Assembly (NCBI RefSeq): GCF_000425645.1
Contig: NZ_AUDV01000007.1
Coordinates: 186,001-250,000, forward strand
Reading direction: 5' to 3'
Source: Gaetbulibacter saemankumensis DSM 17032
GTDB lineage: Bacteria > Bacteroidota > Bacteroidia > Flavobacteriales > Flavobacteriaceae
Length of the DNA stretch: 64,000 nucleotides
The notes under the pieces were generated by a model, which had not been told where the DNA came from, did not search any database, and saw only the letters and a program-made list of their open reading frames with translations. The position numbers and the translations under genes were made by a program. Shown here piece after piece: positions 53,550-63,423 of this stretch (position 1 is its first letter; the number at the start of each line of letters is the position of its first letter).

Positions 53550-55004
53550 ATGAAAAAAATATTAAAATTGAATTTATTCACCTTGCTTTTCATCATTTCG
53601 TTTTCCTGTAGTGATTCGTTGGATGAGAAAGTATATTCTCAATTAGCTCCGGGAAATTTTCTTGTTACACAGGAAGGTATTCAGTCAGTTTTATTTTCTG
53701 CCTATGCAGAAAGTTATTTAAATGGGTATTCACACCATAGTGTGCGAAATATTTTAGAATGGTGTACCGATATTGAATGGGAGACTGGTGGTAATGAAAA
53801 CCTTAAGGCGGTTTTAATGATTGGTTTTACTTGGGACCCTACGATTGATTGGATGAACGGTGATATGTGGAGAAAGCCTTATAGAGGGATTAGAAATGCC
53901 AATACGGTTATTGAAAATGTTGAAAATGCTAATATTTCGGATGAAAACAAGGCTTTATATACTGCCGAGGCGCGATTTGTTAGGGCTTTAGCTTATAACT
54001 ATTTGTATTCTTGGTTTGGACCTGTTCCCTTAAGAACAAGTTCAGCAGACGAGCTTCAGCTTGCAAGAGCTACTGATGATGAAATGAAAACGTTCATTGA
54101 GTCTGAATTATTGGCAGCTTTACCAAATGTGCCAGATCCTGGTCAGGAAGCTGCAGGAGGGAGAGCTAATAAAGGGATGGTTCAGGCATTGCTTACAAAG
54201 TTTTACTTAAATACAAAGCAATGGCAAAAAGCAGCTGATATGGCTCAAAACATCATAAACATGGGAGTTTATTCTTTGTATCCTGATTATGCAATGATGT
54301 TCCGCGTTGAGAATGAGATAAATAGTGAATTCATACTTTCATATCCACAAATAGCAGCTGGCCCTGGATGTAATTACATGCCAGGAGCGTTTCCTCCTGG
54401 GTTTAATTACCATGAACCTACTGGGCTTATGTTTAATTCTGCATGGAGGAACTGGGCAGCACAGTATAGATTGTATGATAGCTTTTATAATTCATTTGAG
54501 TCAGGTGATTTGAGAAAAAACCTGATTATTGATGAGTATGTCAATAAGAAGGGAGTTACGAAGTCATTATTGAATAATAATAACACAAGATCGTTTAAAT
54601 ACTGGCCTGACCCAAATGGCGCTGGCAGTGAGCATGGCAATGATATAGCAGCTATAAGATATGCAGATATCTTGTTATCTAGGGCAGAAGCCCTTAATGA
54701 ACTCAATGGACCAAATCAGCAGTCAATTGATTTGATTAATGAAGTAAGGGACAGGGCAGGATTGACAGATTTAAGCTTGGCAAGTTTTACATCAAAGGAT
54801 GAATTAAGATCTCATCTTTTGAATGAACGTGCTTGGGAATTTTATTCTGAAGCATTAAGAAGAGAAGATCAAATTAGAATGGGAACTTTCATTTCATCAG
54901 CTGTGTCAAGAGGAAAACCTGCTAAATCCACTCATGTTCTTTTTCCTATTCCACAGCCTGCTATGGATGCGAATCCCTTATTGGTACAAAATCCTGGATA
55001 TTAG
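53550..55004 (+). CDS. SusD-family surface glycan-binding lipoprotein
   Basis: 484 residues with a lipoprotein signal (lipobox cysteine about residue 20, FSCSDS). The body has the SusD TPR-like helices (RNANTVIENVENA, EARFVRALAYNYLYSWFGPVPL) and the C-terminal conserved block (RYADILLSRAEALNEL ... LLNERAWEFYSEALRREDQIRMG). It forms the lid of the SusC transporter. Second and last gene of the pair. Confidence 0.95.
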   Translation: MKKILKLNLFTLLFIISFSCSDSLDEKVYSQLAPGNFLVTQEGIQSVLFSAYAESYLNGYSHHSVRNILEWCTDIEWETGGNENLKAVLMIGFTWDPTIDWMNGDMWRKPYRGIRNANTVIENVENANISDENKALYTAEARFVRALAYNYLYSWFGPVPLRTSSADELQLARATDDEMKTFIESELLAALPNVPDPGQEAAGGRANKGMVQALLTKFYLNTKQWQKAADMAQNIINMGVYSLYPDYAMMFRVENEINSEFILSYPQIAAGPGCNYMPGAFPPGFNYHEPTGLMFNSAWRNWAAQYRLYDSFYNSFESGDLRKNLIIDEYVNKKGVTKSLLNNNNTRSFKYWPDPNGAGSEHGNDIAAIRYADILLSRAEALNELNGPNQQSIDLINEVRDRAGLTDLSLASFTSKDELRSHLLNERAWEFYSEALRREDQIRMGTFISSAVSRGKPAKSTHVLFPIPQPAMDANPLLVQNPGY

Positions 55005-55065
55005 ATTACAGATTTTAATAAGCAAATTGTTTTTAATGAAGTGTTTGAGTTAGTCTTTGTCTTTG

Positions 55066-55096
55066 TTTTACAGCCATTTTACTAATGGCTGTAAAA
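55066..55096. terminator. strong hairpin downstream of susD
   Basis: Twelve-base perfect stem TTTTACAGCCAT/ATGGCTGTAAAA with a seven-base loop, 61 bases after the susD stop. There is no T-run, so it could protect the 3' end of the mRNA rather than end transcription. Confidence 0.5.
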
Positions 55097-55122
55097 ATGA
55101 GGACATATCACCAGAAAAGAAG

Positions 55123-55337
55123 ATTAATTTAACACTGTAAGCACCATATAAAACCCCTATTTATAGGGGTTTTTGCTTTTTAGCTTCATACAGATTCTAT
55201 TACTGCATCCACCTCTGTTGCATCCACCAAAGTTTGGTAAACCACACAATACCTCGCGGTTAATTTTAGCAGCCTTTCTATCCTTTCGGAAGTGTTCAGT
55301 TAAAAATTTAAATGTACTTTTTTAAAACCAATTTGTG
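55123..55337. repeat. right copy of the osmC-derived direct repeat
   Basis: Counterpart of 49773-49994 at an offset of about 5350 bases. It includes the terminator at 55150-55173 and the 3' end of the osmC remnant. Confidence 0.75.
55150..55173. terminator. terminator within the repeat
   Basis: AAAACCCCTAT/ATAGGGGTTTT with a two-base loop and T-run. It serves susD on one side and the osmC remnant on the other. The copy in the left repeat has decayed. Confidence 0.8.
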
Positions 55338-55680
55338 CTTCTTTATCAATACCAAGGGTTCCTCGAAAATCCAAATCGCTTTCTGCCTTTACAATACGTC
55401 CTTCAAAGTCACACTCTATAGCTGTAGCAACAGCATTAAGGGTAACGCCAGCACAAGTCACCAACGCTTCGAGAAGCAAATTTCCCGAACATGCTTGCAG
55501 TCCAGTTCCTCCCGTAGCAGGATGAAGCTCCGCCTCCACCATTGCCTTACCTGTATCTACTTTACATGAAATTCCTTCGCCTATTTGTCCACTTGCTTTC
55601 AACGTTATTAATGCCGAGCCAGCATCGTTGCGATATTTTTCTTTTAAGGGCGTTTGTATCTTTTTTTAATCATCTGCTTT
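55186..55680 (-). pseudogene. OsmC-family peroxiredoxin-like gene, decayed
   Basis: On the minus strand the frame reads QTPLKEKYRNDAGSALITLKASG, then HPATGGTGLQACSGNLLLEA with the first redox cysteine region, VTCAGV with the second, and after an in-frame TAA near 55300 goes on as LNTSERIERLLKLTARYCVV to a stop at 55186. A second TAA (55666-55668) lies at the N-terminal side, and the true start is missing, cut by the IS982 remnant. With two stops and no start it is not functional. Confidence 0.8.
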
Positions 55681-55697
55681 TATTATTTTCGAGCTTA

Positions 55698-56165
55698 TTT
55701 GTCTCCAATTAATGTACAGTCATTCAGCTTTGCCTGGATGTCCTTTAGGTAGTGAGTATCGTGCACCGATGCTGTTGACAGGTCAATACTGTGAAATATA
55801 CAGCGTGAAGCTTAGTTGAGCCTTGGGCGGCGTAGTAGTCCTTGTTCGGTCATGTATATCGCTTTTCATTGCAAATTCTAGAGAGCTGGCTCCTTGAAAG
55901 TTTGCAGACCTCCAAAGGCATACTGTCTACAATGAAAAAATCCTCAAACTCATTGAAACGGGATGCTAACTTTAATCGGATGCCCTCGATATGGCAGGCC
56001 AACCTTCGTCTTCTTCTATTGTACACGCTGCGCTCTATCTTACCTAAAAGCGGTTAGGGAGGCTTTCTGAACAGGTCATTTCGCTATCGATGCCAAAATA
56101 TTCTGCCGTCAAGCAAAGGCTGGTCAACTCTAGATCACTCAACTTTGGCTTTCGCCTTTGGTTGG
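55698..56165 (-). pseudogene. IS982-family transposase remnant
   Basis: Pieces in several minus-strand frames line up in the right order with IS982-type transposases: KLSDLELTSLCLTAEYFGI near 56110-56160, RLKLASRFNEFEDFFIVDSM near 55935 (with the first catalytic Asp), MPLEVCKLSRSQLSRIC, YYAAQGSTKLHAV near 55830, and STASVHDTHYLKDIQAKLND near 55740 ending CTLIGDK. Many frameshifts and stops; the C-terminus is missing where the osmC remnant begins. Dead element. Confidence 0.8.
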
Positions 56166-56328
56166 GCAATAATTGTTCTTCCGATATTTTTTGTAAAACT
56201 TTCAAAATTCTCTCGTAAATTGCATTTAAGTTGTTTATTTTTAATGTTTTATATTTAAAACAGGTTACTGTTTATCAGTAAGATGAACAACTTTTTTCTT
56301 TTAAATCATAATGCACAACGGGTAAGTA
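56166..56328. other. spacer between IS982 remnant and the hybrid regulator
   Basis: AT-rich, no gene. Probably the worn 5' part of the IS982 element plus the 3' flank of the regulator gene. Confidence 0.4.
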
Positions 56329-59300
56329 TTATTCTCTATTAATAAACGCTGAAGGATTATCTCCAAATTGCTGTTTAAATAGTTTACTAAAATATTTTCG
56401 ATCTGAATATCCAATATGATAGCAAGCTTCAGCTACGGTACATCCTTTTTCTGTAAGTAACTTTTTGGCTACCTTTAACTTATAATCCCTTATGAATTCT
56501 ACAAGGGATAAACCAGTTAACGCTTTTAGTTTTTTATATATAACCGAATGGCTCATCCCTAAATGTTTTGAAATGAAATCGGCATTTAAGGCATCAGAGT
56601 CAATGTTTTCATTTATTAAATCGATTAAATTTTTAAGAAACGCCTGATCGGCATCATTTTTAGCCAATTCACTTATTGTAACGATGTCTGCAGATCGAAA
56701 TTTTTCATGAAGAATCGCTCTATTACGAAGCAAACTTTTTATTCTACTTCTTAATAAGTCTTCATTAAAAGGCTTGGTAACGTATTCGTCTGCTCCTGTA
56801 TTGTAGCCTTCCATTTGTTGCATTACAGAGGCTCTTGCAGTTAGTAGTACTATCGGGATATGACTAGTGTCTACATCTTTTTTTAGTATTCTGGTAAGGT
56901 CTATGCCGTTCATTTCTGGCATCATAACGTCACTAATAATAAGGTCTGGGGCTTCTTTTTTAGCTATATCGAGACCTATTTTGCCGTTCTCGGCCTCCAG
57001 AATTTCAAATTCGTCTTGAAGGAACTCTTTGATATAGTCTCGAATGTCTTGATTGTCTTCAACTATTAATAGTTTTTGCTTTTCACCAGGCTCAAAAAGA
57101 GCATCATCTTTTTCTTTGTTTAAATGGCTTTCAACATCATAATAATTTTCTAGAATTTCAGAATTTAATTCTTTTCCACCCAATTCAATTGTATTAAAAT
57201 GATGGTTGCCTTTCTTTAATTCTATTGTAAATTTAGTGCCTTTATCTTTTTCACTTTCTACCGTTATAGTACCGTGGTGTAATTCAATAATCTCCTTAAC
57301 TATTGAAAGTCCCAAACCATAGCCTTTATTATTAATACTGTTCTTTATTTCGGTCTGATAAAAACGGTCGAAAATTTTGGTGATTTTATTTGAAGAAATT
57401 CCAGTGCCCTCATCTTCTACAATTAACCGAACGTTATCTTCGGTATCTACAACCTGTAATGTTACTGAGCCATTTTGGTTTGTGAACTTAAAAGCGTTTG
57501 AAATTAAATTGTATAACACTTTGTCCATTTGTATTTTGTCAAACCATAAAGGGATCTTAGAGGTGTGGCAATCAAAAGTAAATGCTATGTTTTTTGCATT
57601 TGCCTGTTCCTGAAATACAGAAAAGGTTTCTTTGCAGAACGATACAAAATCTTCTTCTGTAGCCTTTATTTTAATTTCGCTGCTTTCCAGTTTTCTAAAA
57701 TCCAATAGTTCGTTTACCAAATTAAGCAGGTGCTTACTGTTCTTTTCTAAAACTTTAAAATGATTTGGAGTTTTTTCGGATGTGCTTTCACCTTCTCTTA
57801 AAATTTTGTTTATAATACCGGTTATAAGTGTTATTGGCGTTCTTAACTCATGAGAAACATTGGTGAAGAATTGTTGCTTAATATTATAAAGTTCAATATC
57901 CTTTTCATGGGATAATCTTTCAAATTCCAGATTAGACTTTAATTGCTCCCAAGAAATGATGTATTTCCTAAATAAATAGAAAATTAGAATAGTTATTAAA
58001 AAATAAATTATATAAGCCCACCATGTTAACCAGAATGGTCTTTCTATTTTAATATTTATAGAATTGAAATTATCTCCCCATTCACTTCCGGAACTTTTAC
58101 TTTTTACCTTGAAAATGTAGTTTCCATGCGGGAGGTTTGTATAGGTGGCTGTTACATCATGTCCTATTTCTCTCCAATTTTTATCAAAACCTACCATTTG
58201 TATGGCATATTCGCAATTTGTGGAAAAAGGGAATTGCATGGCCGCAAACTCAAACGTAATAACATCCATGTCGTGCTCTAAAGTAATTGATTTTGTTAGT
58301 GAAATGTTGTTTTTTAGGATGTCGTTTTCCCCTATAGAAACTTCTTTATTGTATAATTTAAAACTGGTAAATTCAACTTTGGGGTTAACACTTTTGGGAG
58401 CTAATTTTTCGGGATTAAATACCATGAGACCTTTTGCTCCTCCAAAGTATAAAAACCCATTTTCATCTTTAGTAGCAGCATTAATATGATATTCTCCGGC
58501 TAGGTTTTCAAAACTATTGAAACTATTGGTGTCGTAATTATAATTGTAAATACCTTGCTTAGTACTAAACCAAATTTGATGCTTATTATCCTCTACTATT
58601 GCTAAAACTGTTTGGTGTCGGATATTTTTATGCTGATCAAAGCGGTTAACTTGTCCAGTTTTCTTATTTATTAAGTTTATACCTTTTGATGTGCCTACCC
58701 ATATGTTGTTTTTCGAATCTTTGAACAGGGATTGTACATAATTGCTACTTATAGTATTACTATTAGACTTAGAATACATAAAGCGTTTTGAAACTTGTTT
58801 AGTTTTTGTGTTGAATACATTAACACCACCACCATTGGTGCCTAACCATAATAGTTCGGCATCTTTTTGCATGGATAAAATATTGTTACTACTTAAAGAC
58901 AGGGTATCACTTTCATTACTTTTATAATGTGTGAAGGTTTGTAAGGATTTATTGAAGTAATTGAGACCGCCTCCCCATGTAGCAATCCATAAGTTGTGCT
59001 TTTCATCTTCAATAATATATCTTACATCATTGTAGCTGAGTGATTTTTTGTTATTAGCATACCTGTAATTTATAAAGTTTTCGGTAGCTGGATTAAAATG
59101 AATCAATCCATTTACAAAAGAGCCTAGCCAGTAGGTATTATCGTCCCCTTTTTTTATATACTGAATGTAGTCGGCACCTATATGCTTTTTATGATTTTTA
59201 CTATACCGTTTTTTAACTTTACCTTTTCCACTTAAAACTGATAAGCCTTTTCCATCTAAGCCTATTAAAAGATTAGCATCCTTAAGTACAGATAGGACGG

Positions 59301-60372
59301 GTGAGGGCACTTCATTTATAGTAGTGCCATATAAAAGTTGGTAATTTTCATTTTGGCTTAGTACATTAACGCCGTCCCAAGCGGTACCTATCCATAAATT
59401 ACGGTTTTCATCTTCATAAACTTCGTATATAGAATTGCTAGAAATAGATGATTCCAACTGAGCATTGAATGTATAAATAATGAATTGACTGTCTTTAGGT
59501 TTTATAGTTTTGAAATTAAATAAGCCACTACCATCTGTTCCTACCCATAGATTACCAGTTATATCTTTTTTTATGCTTCGTACTATTTTTATGGTTTGGT
59601 TGCTAGGAAGTTCAATTTTAGAAAATTTTAGACTGGTAATATCAAAAATTAATAGACCAAAACCATTAGTTCCAATTAATATTCTATTTTCGTCAATTCC
59701 TGATATAACATTTATAAAATCTGAAGTAATATCAGCTGGGGAAGTTATTTTTTTGAATATTTTTTTATCAGTTTCAAACATATTTAGACCTCCTCCCAAG
59801 GTGCCTACCCATAGATTACCATGTACGTCTTCATAGATACTTTTGATGATATTATTGTTAATAGAATATTCGTTATTGATTTCATGGGTATAATTAATAA
59901 ATCTATTTTCATCTTCGATATATAAAGACAAACCATTGTTAGTACCTAGCCAAAGATTACCGTGGGAATCTTCAAAGATGGTATTAATTTCATTGGAGGG
60001 AAATGATGATTCAATACCTTTTTGAAAAGTTACAAATGTATCCTTAAGAGTATTGTATAAATTAAGTCCTCCTGAAGTTGCTATCCATATACGTTGTTTA
60101 CTGTCGATTAATAGGTCTGTTATATTATTTGATGTTAGATTGCTGTTTTGCTCATTGTATACCTTTATTTTTTTACCGTCAAACTTGTTAAGACCGTTAC
60201 CTGTACCAATCCATACATACCCATGTTGTTGTTTCACAATACTAGTTACTCTTGTGTATGATAATCCGTGTTCTGGACCAATTTTTTTGAATACAGGTTG
60301 TGTTTGGGTAAAGCAATTACTAGCAAATAATAGGATAATTATAATGATGTGATAACGACGTATTCGATTCAA
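56329..60372 (-). CDS. hybrid two-component system regulator (sensor kinase, receiver and AraC output in one chain)
   Basis: 1347 residues. Signal peptide or anchor (1-22), a periplasmic two-propeller sensor of about 14 repeats (Reg_prop units such as GYVWIGTGNGLNKFDG; about 25-680), a Y_Y_Y domain, one membrane helix (about 780-800), a histidine-kinase core with the phospho-His near 839 (FTNVSHELRTPITL) and an ATPase domain, a receiver with the phospho-Asp near 1147 (LIISDVMMPEMNG), and an AraC-type DNA-binding domain (SDRKYFSKLFKQQFGDNPSAF). Such regulators bind a breakdown sugar in the periplasm and switch on the neighbouring utilisation genes. Divergent from the hydrolase remnant with paired repeats between them. 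Confidence 0.96.
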   Translation of the reverse strand: MNRIRRYHIIIIILLFASNCFTQTQPVFKKIGPEHGLSYTRVTSIVKQQHGYVWIGTGNGLNKFDGKKIKVYNEQNSNLTSNNITDLLIDSKQRIWIATSGGLNLYNTLKDTFVTFQKGIESSFPSNEINTIFEDSHGNLWLGTNNGLSLYIEDENRFINYTHEINNEYSINNNIIKSIYEDVHGNLWVGTLGGGLNMFETDKKIFKKITSPADITSDFINVISGIDENRILIGTNGFGLLIFDITSLKFSKIELPSNQTIKIVRSIKKDITGNLWVGTDGSGLFNFKTIKPKDSQFIIYTFNAQLESSISSNSIYEVYEDENRNLWIGTAWDGVNVLSQNENYQLLYGTTINEVPSPVLSVLKDANLLIGLDGKGLSVLSGKGKVKKRYSKNHKKHIGADYIQYIKKGDDNTYWLGSFVNGLIHFNPATENFINYRYANNKKSLSYNDVRYIIEDEKHNLWIATWGGGLNYFNKSLQTFTHYKSNESDTLSLSSNNILSMQKDAELLWLGTNGGGVNVFNTKTKQVSKRFMYSKSNSNTISSNYVQSLFKDSKNNIWVGTSKGINLINKKTGQVNRFDQHKNIRHQTVLAIVEDNKHQIWFSTKQGIYNYNYDTNSFNSFENLAGEYHINAATKDENGFLYFGGAKGLMVFNPEKLAPKSVNPKVEFTSFKLYNKEVSIGENDILKNNISLTKSITLEHDMDVITFEFAAMQFPFSTNCEYAIQMVGFDKNWREIGHDVTATYTNLPHGNYIFKVKSKSSGSEWGDNFNSINIKIERPFWLTWWAYIIYFLITILIFYLFRKYIISWEQLKSNLEFERLSHEKDIELYNIKQQFFTNVSHELRTPITLITGIINKILREGESTSEKTPNHFKVLEKNSKHLLNLVNELLDFRKLESSEIKIKATEEDFVSFCKETFSVFQEQANAKNIAFTFDCHTSKIPLWFDKIQMDKVLYNLISNAFKFTNQNGSVTLQVVDTEDNVRLIVEDEGTGISSNKITKIFDRFYQTEIKNSINNKGYGLGLSIVKEIIELHHGTITVESEKDKGTKFTIELKKGNHHFNTIELGGKELNSEILENYYDVESHLNKEKDDALFEPGEKQKLLIVEDNQDIRDYIKEFLQDEFEILEAENGKIGLDIAKKEAPDLIISDVMMPEMNGIDLTRILKKDVDTSHIPIVLLTARASVMQQMEGYNTGADEYVTKPFNEDLLRSRIKSLLRNRAILHEKFRSADIVTISELAKNDADQAFLKNLIDLINENIDSDALNADFISKHLGMSHSVIYKKLKALTGLSLVEFIRDYKLKVAKKLLTEKGCTVAEACYHIGYSDRKYFSKLFKQQFGDNPSAFINRE

Positions 60373-60457
60373 AATTTTGCTATTAATTTAGTTGGTTTTA
60401 TAAAAATGAAAAAATTAATTCAATTTAGAAATGATTCTGTATACTTTATTGCTTAAA

Positions 60458-60494
60458 AATGAATTTGTCTAACCACTAAAAACGAATCTTTCCC
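60458..60494. promoter_or_regulatory. direct-repeat pair, candidate operator of the hybrid regulator (site 1)
   Basis: AATGAATTTGTC starts at 60458 and AACGAATCTTTC at 60481, exactly 23 bases apart, in the 198 bases between the divergent regulator and hydrolase genes. The same pair with the same 23-base step recurs at 61488/61511. Confidence 0.65.
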
Positions 60495-60570
60495 TCTTTT
60501 GGGATAATTAAAGGATAGTTTTAGTTGTTTTTTTAAATTAAACGATAATATTTATCGTAAATAACTAAAT

Positions 60571-61282
60571 ATGATAATACGGAATCTTTTTTTTATTGTT
60601 ATTCTGCAATTTATTTTTCATTCTATTGCATCAGCTCAAGTTCATATTTATGTAAACACTAATACGATTATAGCTTCTGGTGTGGGTGATAAATATGATA
60701 TTAACCTAAACGCTGCGGCTGATCATGGCGATGATAGAGCAGTAGGAGCACAGTCTCTGATTACTGCGATGACTGAAATAGGAGCAAAACGTATTCGGTA
60801 TCCGGGAGGCAAGAAATCAATCTTTTATGCTTGGACCGCCCATCCTTTAAACCCAGATCCTACTAAGCATCATTGGGTTGGTTGGGCTGCAAATATTGCA
60901 GCGCGTATTATATAATAGTCTTTTACCTGTCGCCCAACCTTTTAAATTGTGGAAAATGTTTATTAAGGATAAGCTTGTACTGATTAGCAGTGATAATTAT
61001 GCGGTGGTGATTTATGTATGCTATGATTATGTAACGAAGGATTTAAATATCTTTTTAGTTAATAAAGAAACGTCTTCTAAAAGTATTGACCTATCGATTA
61101 CTTCTTGTAATATTTATAAAACAGATGAGGTATGGCAATTTAAAGGGAATGATGAAAGGGATACTAACCCAACTTTGGGAACGATAGACAATGTTTCTAT
61201 TGTCGATAATCAAATTATGAATTACACATTGCCTTCCACTTCTATTACAGTTTTAAAACTTACTAAAGTGATTACGCATTAA
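60571..61282 (+). pseudogene. glycoside-hydrolase-like gene with its middle deleted
   Basis: The first 114 codons give a signal peptide (ending SIASAQ) and an N-terminal barrel start (NLNAAADHGDDRAVGAQSLI, then GAKRIRYPGGKKSIFYAW) as found in arabinofuranosidase- or agarase-like glycosidases, and stop at 60913. A second frame (about 60900-61282) gives a C-terminal beta-sandwich typical of the same enzymes (PVAQPFKLWKMFIKDKLV ... TSITVLKLTKV). The several hundred residues with the catalytic acids are missing, and the pieces are in different frames. It is therefore a deletion remnant. The exact family cannot be fixed. Confidence 0.7.
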
Positions 61283-61869
61283 GAGGAATATATTTTATTT
61301 CTATCGAATACCCTGTAACCAGAAGTAATATGTTATTTGGTTGAAATTCAAAATCATTTTATAGAATTATTGAAGGTTGCTTTTCTGGCAGTGCTATAAT
61401 TATAAATTAATGTAATAATGGTAATTATTTAAAAATAAGAGATAAAATCTTGTAAGTGTTTAAAATAAGGGGTGAAATTTTGGTTAAAATGAATTTATCC
61501 CCCTAAAGAAAATGAATCTTACCCACCTTTTAAAAGGTATTTATATAGAATTTGCGTTTGTTTAAATTAATAAAATGTTTAGTAGTTAGTTTTTAGTTTA
61601 AGAGGTAGAGTTGTTGTATTAAAGTGTTTTAAAACGACTCTCTACTTTTTTACTTAACCACTGAAACATTTTTATAAATAGGTAATAAGTTCTATTTAGA
61701 ACTAAAAATAAATACCAAAACCAACTAAAACTATAACCAAACAATGAAGAAATCAGTACCATTAAATAGCATCTTTCTTAAAGATTGAAAGATAATTAAA
61801 ACTAAACTTAATTTTTTGACTAACGAGACATTTATCCATAATTAAATGTTTGAATAAACTAATTTTAAA
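61283..61869. other. regulatory region before the lipoprotein-SusC unit
   Basis: 587 AT-rich bases with no gene. It holds the second repeat pair (61488-61524) about 350 bases before the lipoprotein start, which implies a long untranslated leader or a promoter near 61550. Confidence 0.5.
61488..61524. promoter_or_regulatory. direct-repeat pair, candidate operator of the hybrid regulator (site 2)
   Basis: AATGAATTTATCC starts at 61488 and AATGAATCTTACCC at 61511, 23 bases apart, matching site 1 in sequence, order and spacing. It stands upstream of the lipoprotein-SusC unit. Confidence 0.65.
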
Positions 61870-63417
61870 ATGAATAAATTAACATTAACAAGATTATTAT
61901 GTCTTGTCGTCTTTACAATTTTCTCATTTCAGGGTTGTGAAGATCAAAGTTCTTTTGGAAAAGATACAAATGGATCAGTATTGCCTACTAATCTTTCATA
62001 TCCAGACATCATAGGATATAGTGCATTTAGCCAAATGGAAACGGCTGCACCAACTTACGACTCGAATGGCCAACCGGTTATGTTCGAAATTGTAAGCATT
62101 GCTAAAGATGGTGTTATTTTAGATGAAACTTATTTAAATGCGGCAAGTATTGTAAACTATGAGCTTATAGAAACAGAATTCAGTTTGAAAGGTGATAAGT
62201 TTATTATTATTACTCCGGACATAGCCGAAGCAGGCAAAATAATCATTGAAGAAGGCAATCCATTTGCTAATGGAGACTATTACTTTTCCATTAAGGCATC
62301 AGTTAAAATTAACAATCAAATAGAGTCGGTAATTTTTGAAAATGCTCTTCATTTACAAGTAGGCTGGGCGGATGGAATAAGTTATTGTCCATTTAAAGTA
62401 AATTTTGTAACTGGCGCAGGAACTGTTTCAGAAGCAGCTGAAATACTAGGGGGAAGAGATAATGTTAGATTTGAATTGGGATCTGACCAAGAAAAGTTAT
62501 CTATAGACCCAGTGACTGGAGCTATTTCTGTAAACTCATCTTATACTATTACGGAAACGGAATACTTAAGCCCAGTTATAAAATTAATTTATGAAAGCAA
62601 TCCATCGGTACCATTGGTATATGATGGTAGGTTTATAGCTGTCTTATCTAATCAACCAGTTGAATTAGAACGTGAGATAGACTATTTCTTTTATCCAAAA
62701 TTAAAGGCAACTATTAATAACAATACGGCTGCAGGTGGTGATGGTTATTCTGTAGATATAGGTAGATGGTCTGCAGAAAAGGGATTTGTTAAAAAAGAAA
62801 TTTACAGAACATGTCCAGGTGCAGAGCAACTTAATGAACAAGAAGCTTTAGACACAAGAGCAGAGGCTGGTGTTGACGGAATCACGGGTTTAAGATATTT
62901 TACGCAAGGTCCAAATTCAAACAAACCATTTGAATCCTGGTTTATTGCTGATGCTGTTAATTTAGTAGCATATTCAGGTTGTTATAAATCAGAGTTGGTA
63001 TTTTGGATAAAGCAGAATCATTTCCCGGATACTGAAGATTATTTCACAGGAAAAGAAACGCCATTACGCTTCTTGGCATATATTACCGATAATTATACTG
63101 GTGATGTGGCTACAACGGAATGGACACAGGTTAATGATGATTTAACTTGTAAAATTGCAGGTACAGAAACGGAGTTTTTAGGAACGCCATACCCGTTTAC
63201 CGGCACTAGAGAAGCTAACGTAGATGCTTACGACAGTTGGGTTAAATGTAAATTGGATTTAGCTGACTATGGGGGTCTAAGCAATTTTACTATTGCCTTC
63301 AAGCAAGAAACATCATATGATGAGCCAGTTGTTTTTCCTTCAACGGCCTCCCTTGACAAAGTTAGAATCAATTTATACATATCAGATCTACACTATGTAG
63401 CTAAAGAAATTCAATAA
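61870..63417 (+). CDS. surface lipoprotein upstream of SusC, 515 residues
   Basis: A lipoprotein signal (lipobox cysteine Cys23 in SFQGCEDQ) leads into an all-beta protein with a Bacteroidetes surface-lipoprotein look: a segment PDIIGYSAFSQMETAAPTY near 45, a cadherin-like stretch (FELGSDQEKLSIDPVTGAIS near 200), and a C-terminal beta domain. It lies six bases before a susC gene, so it is likely a cell-surface glycan-binding or accessory part of that uptake system. I do not recognise a named family. Confidence 0.75.
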   Translation: MNKLTLTRLLCLVVFTIFSFQGCEDQSSFGKDTNGSVLPTNLSYPDIIGYSAFSQMETAAPTYDSNGQPVMFEIVSIAKDGVILDETYLNAASIVNYELIETEFSLKGDKFIIITPDIAEAGKIIIEEGNPFANGDYYFSIKASVKINNQIESVIFENALHLQVGWADGISYCPFKVNFVTGAGTVSEAAEILGGRDNVRFELGSDQEKLSIDPVTGAISVNSSYTITETEYLSPVIKLIYESNPSVPLVYDGRFIAVLSNQPVELEREIDYFFYPKLKATINNNTAAGGDGYSVDIGRWSAEKGFVKKEIYRTCPGAEQLNEQEALDTRAEAGVDGITGLRYFTQGPNSNKPFESWFIADAVNLVAYSGCYKSELVFWIKQNHFPDTEDYFTGKETPLRFLAYITDNYTGDVATTEWTQVNDDLTCKIAGTETEFLGTPYPFTGTREANVDAYDSWVKCKLDLADYGGLSNFTIAFKQETSYDEPVVFPSTASLDKVRINLYISDLHYVAKEIQ

Positions 63418-63423
63418 TAAATT

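Noticed and set aside
55842-56057. Plus-strand open frame of 71 codons
   Set aside because: It lies opposite the IS982 transposase remnant, whose minus-strand motifs explain the sequence; the frame has no motif of its own.
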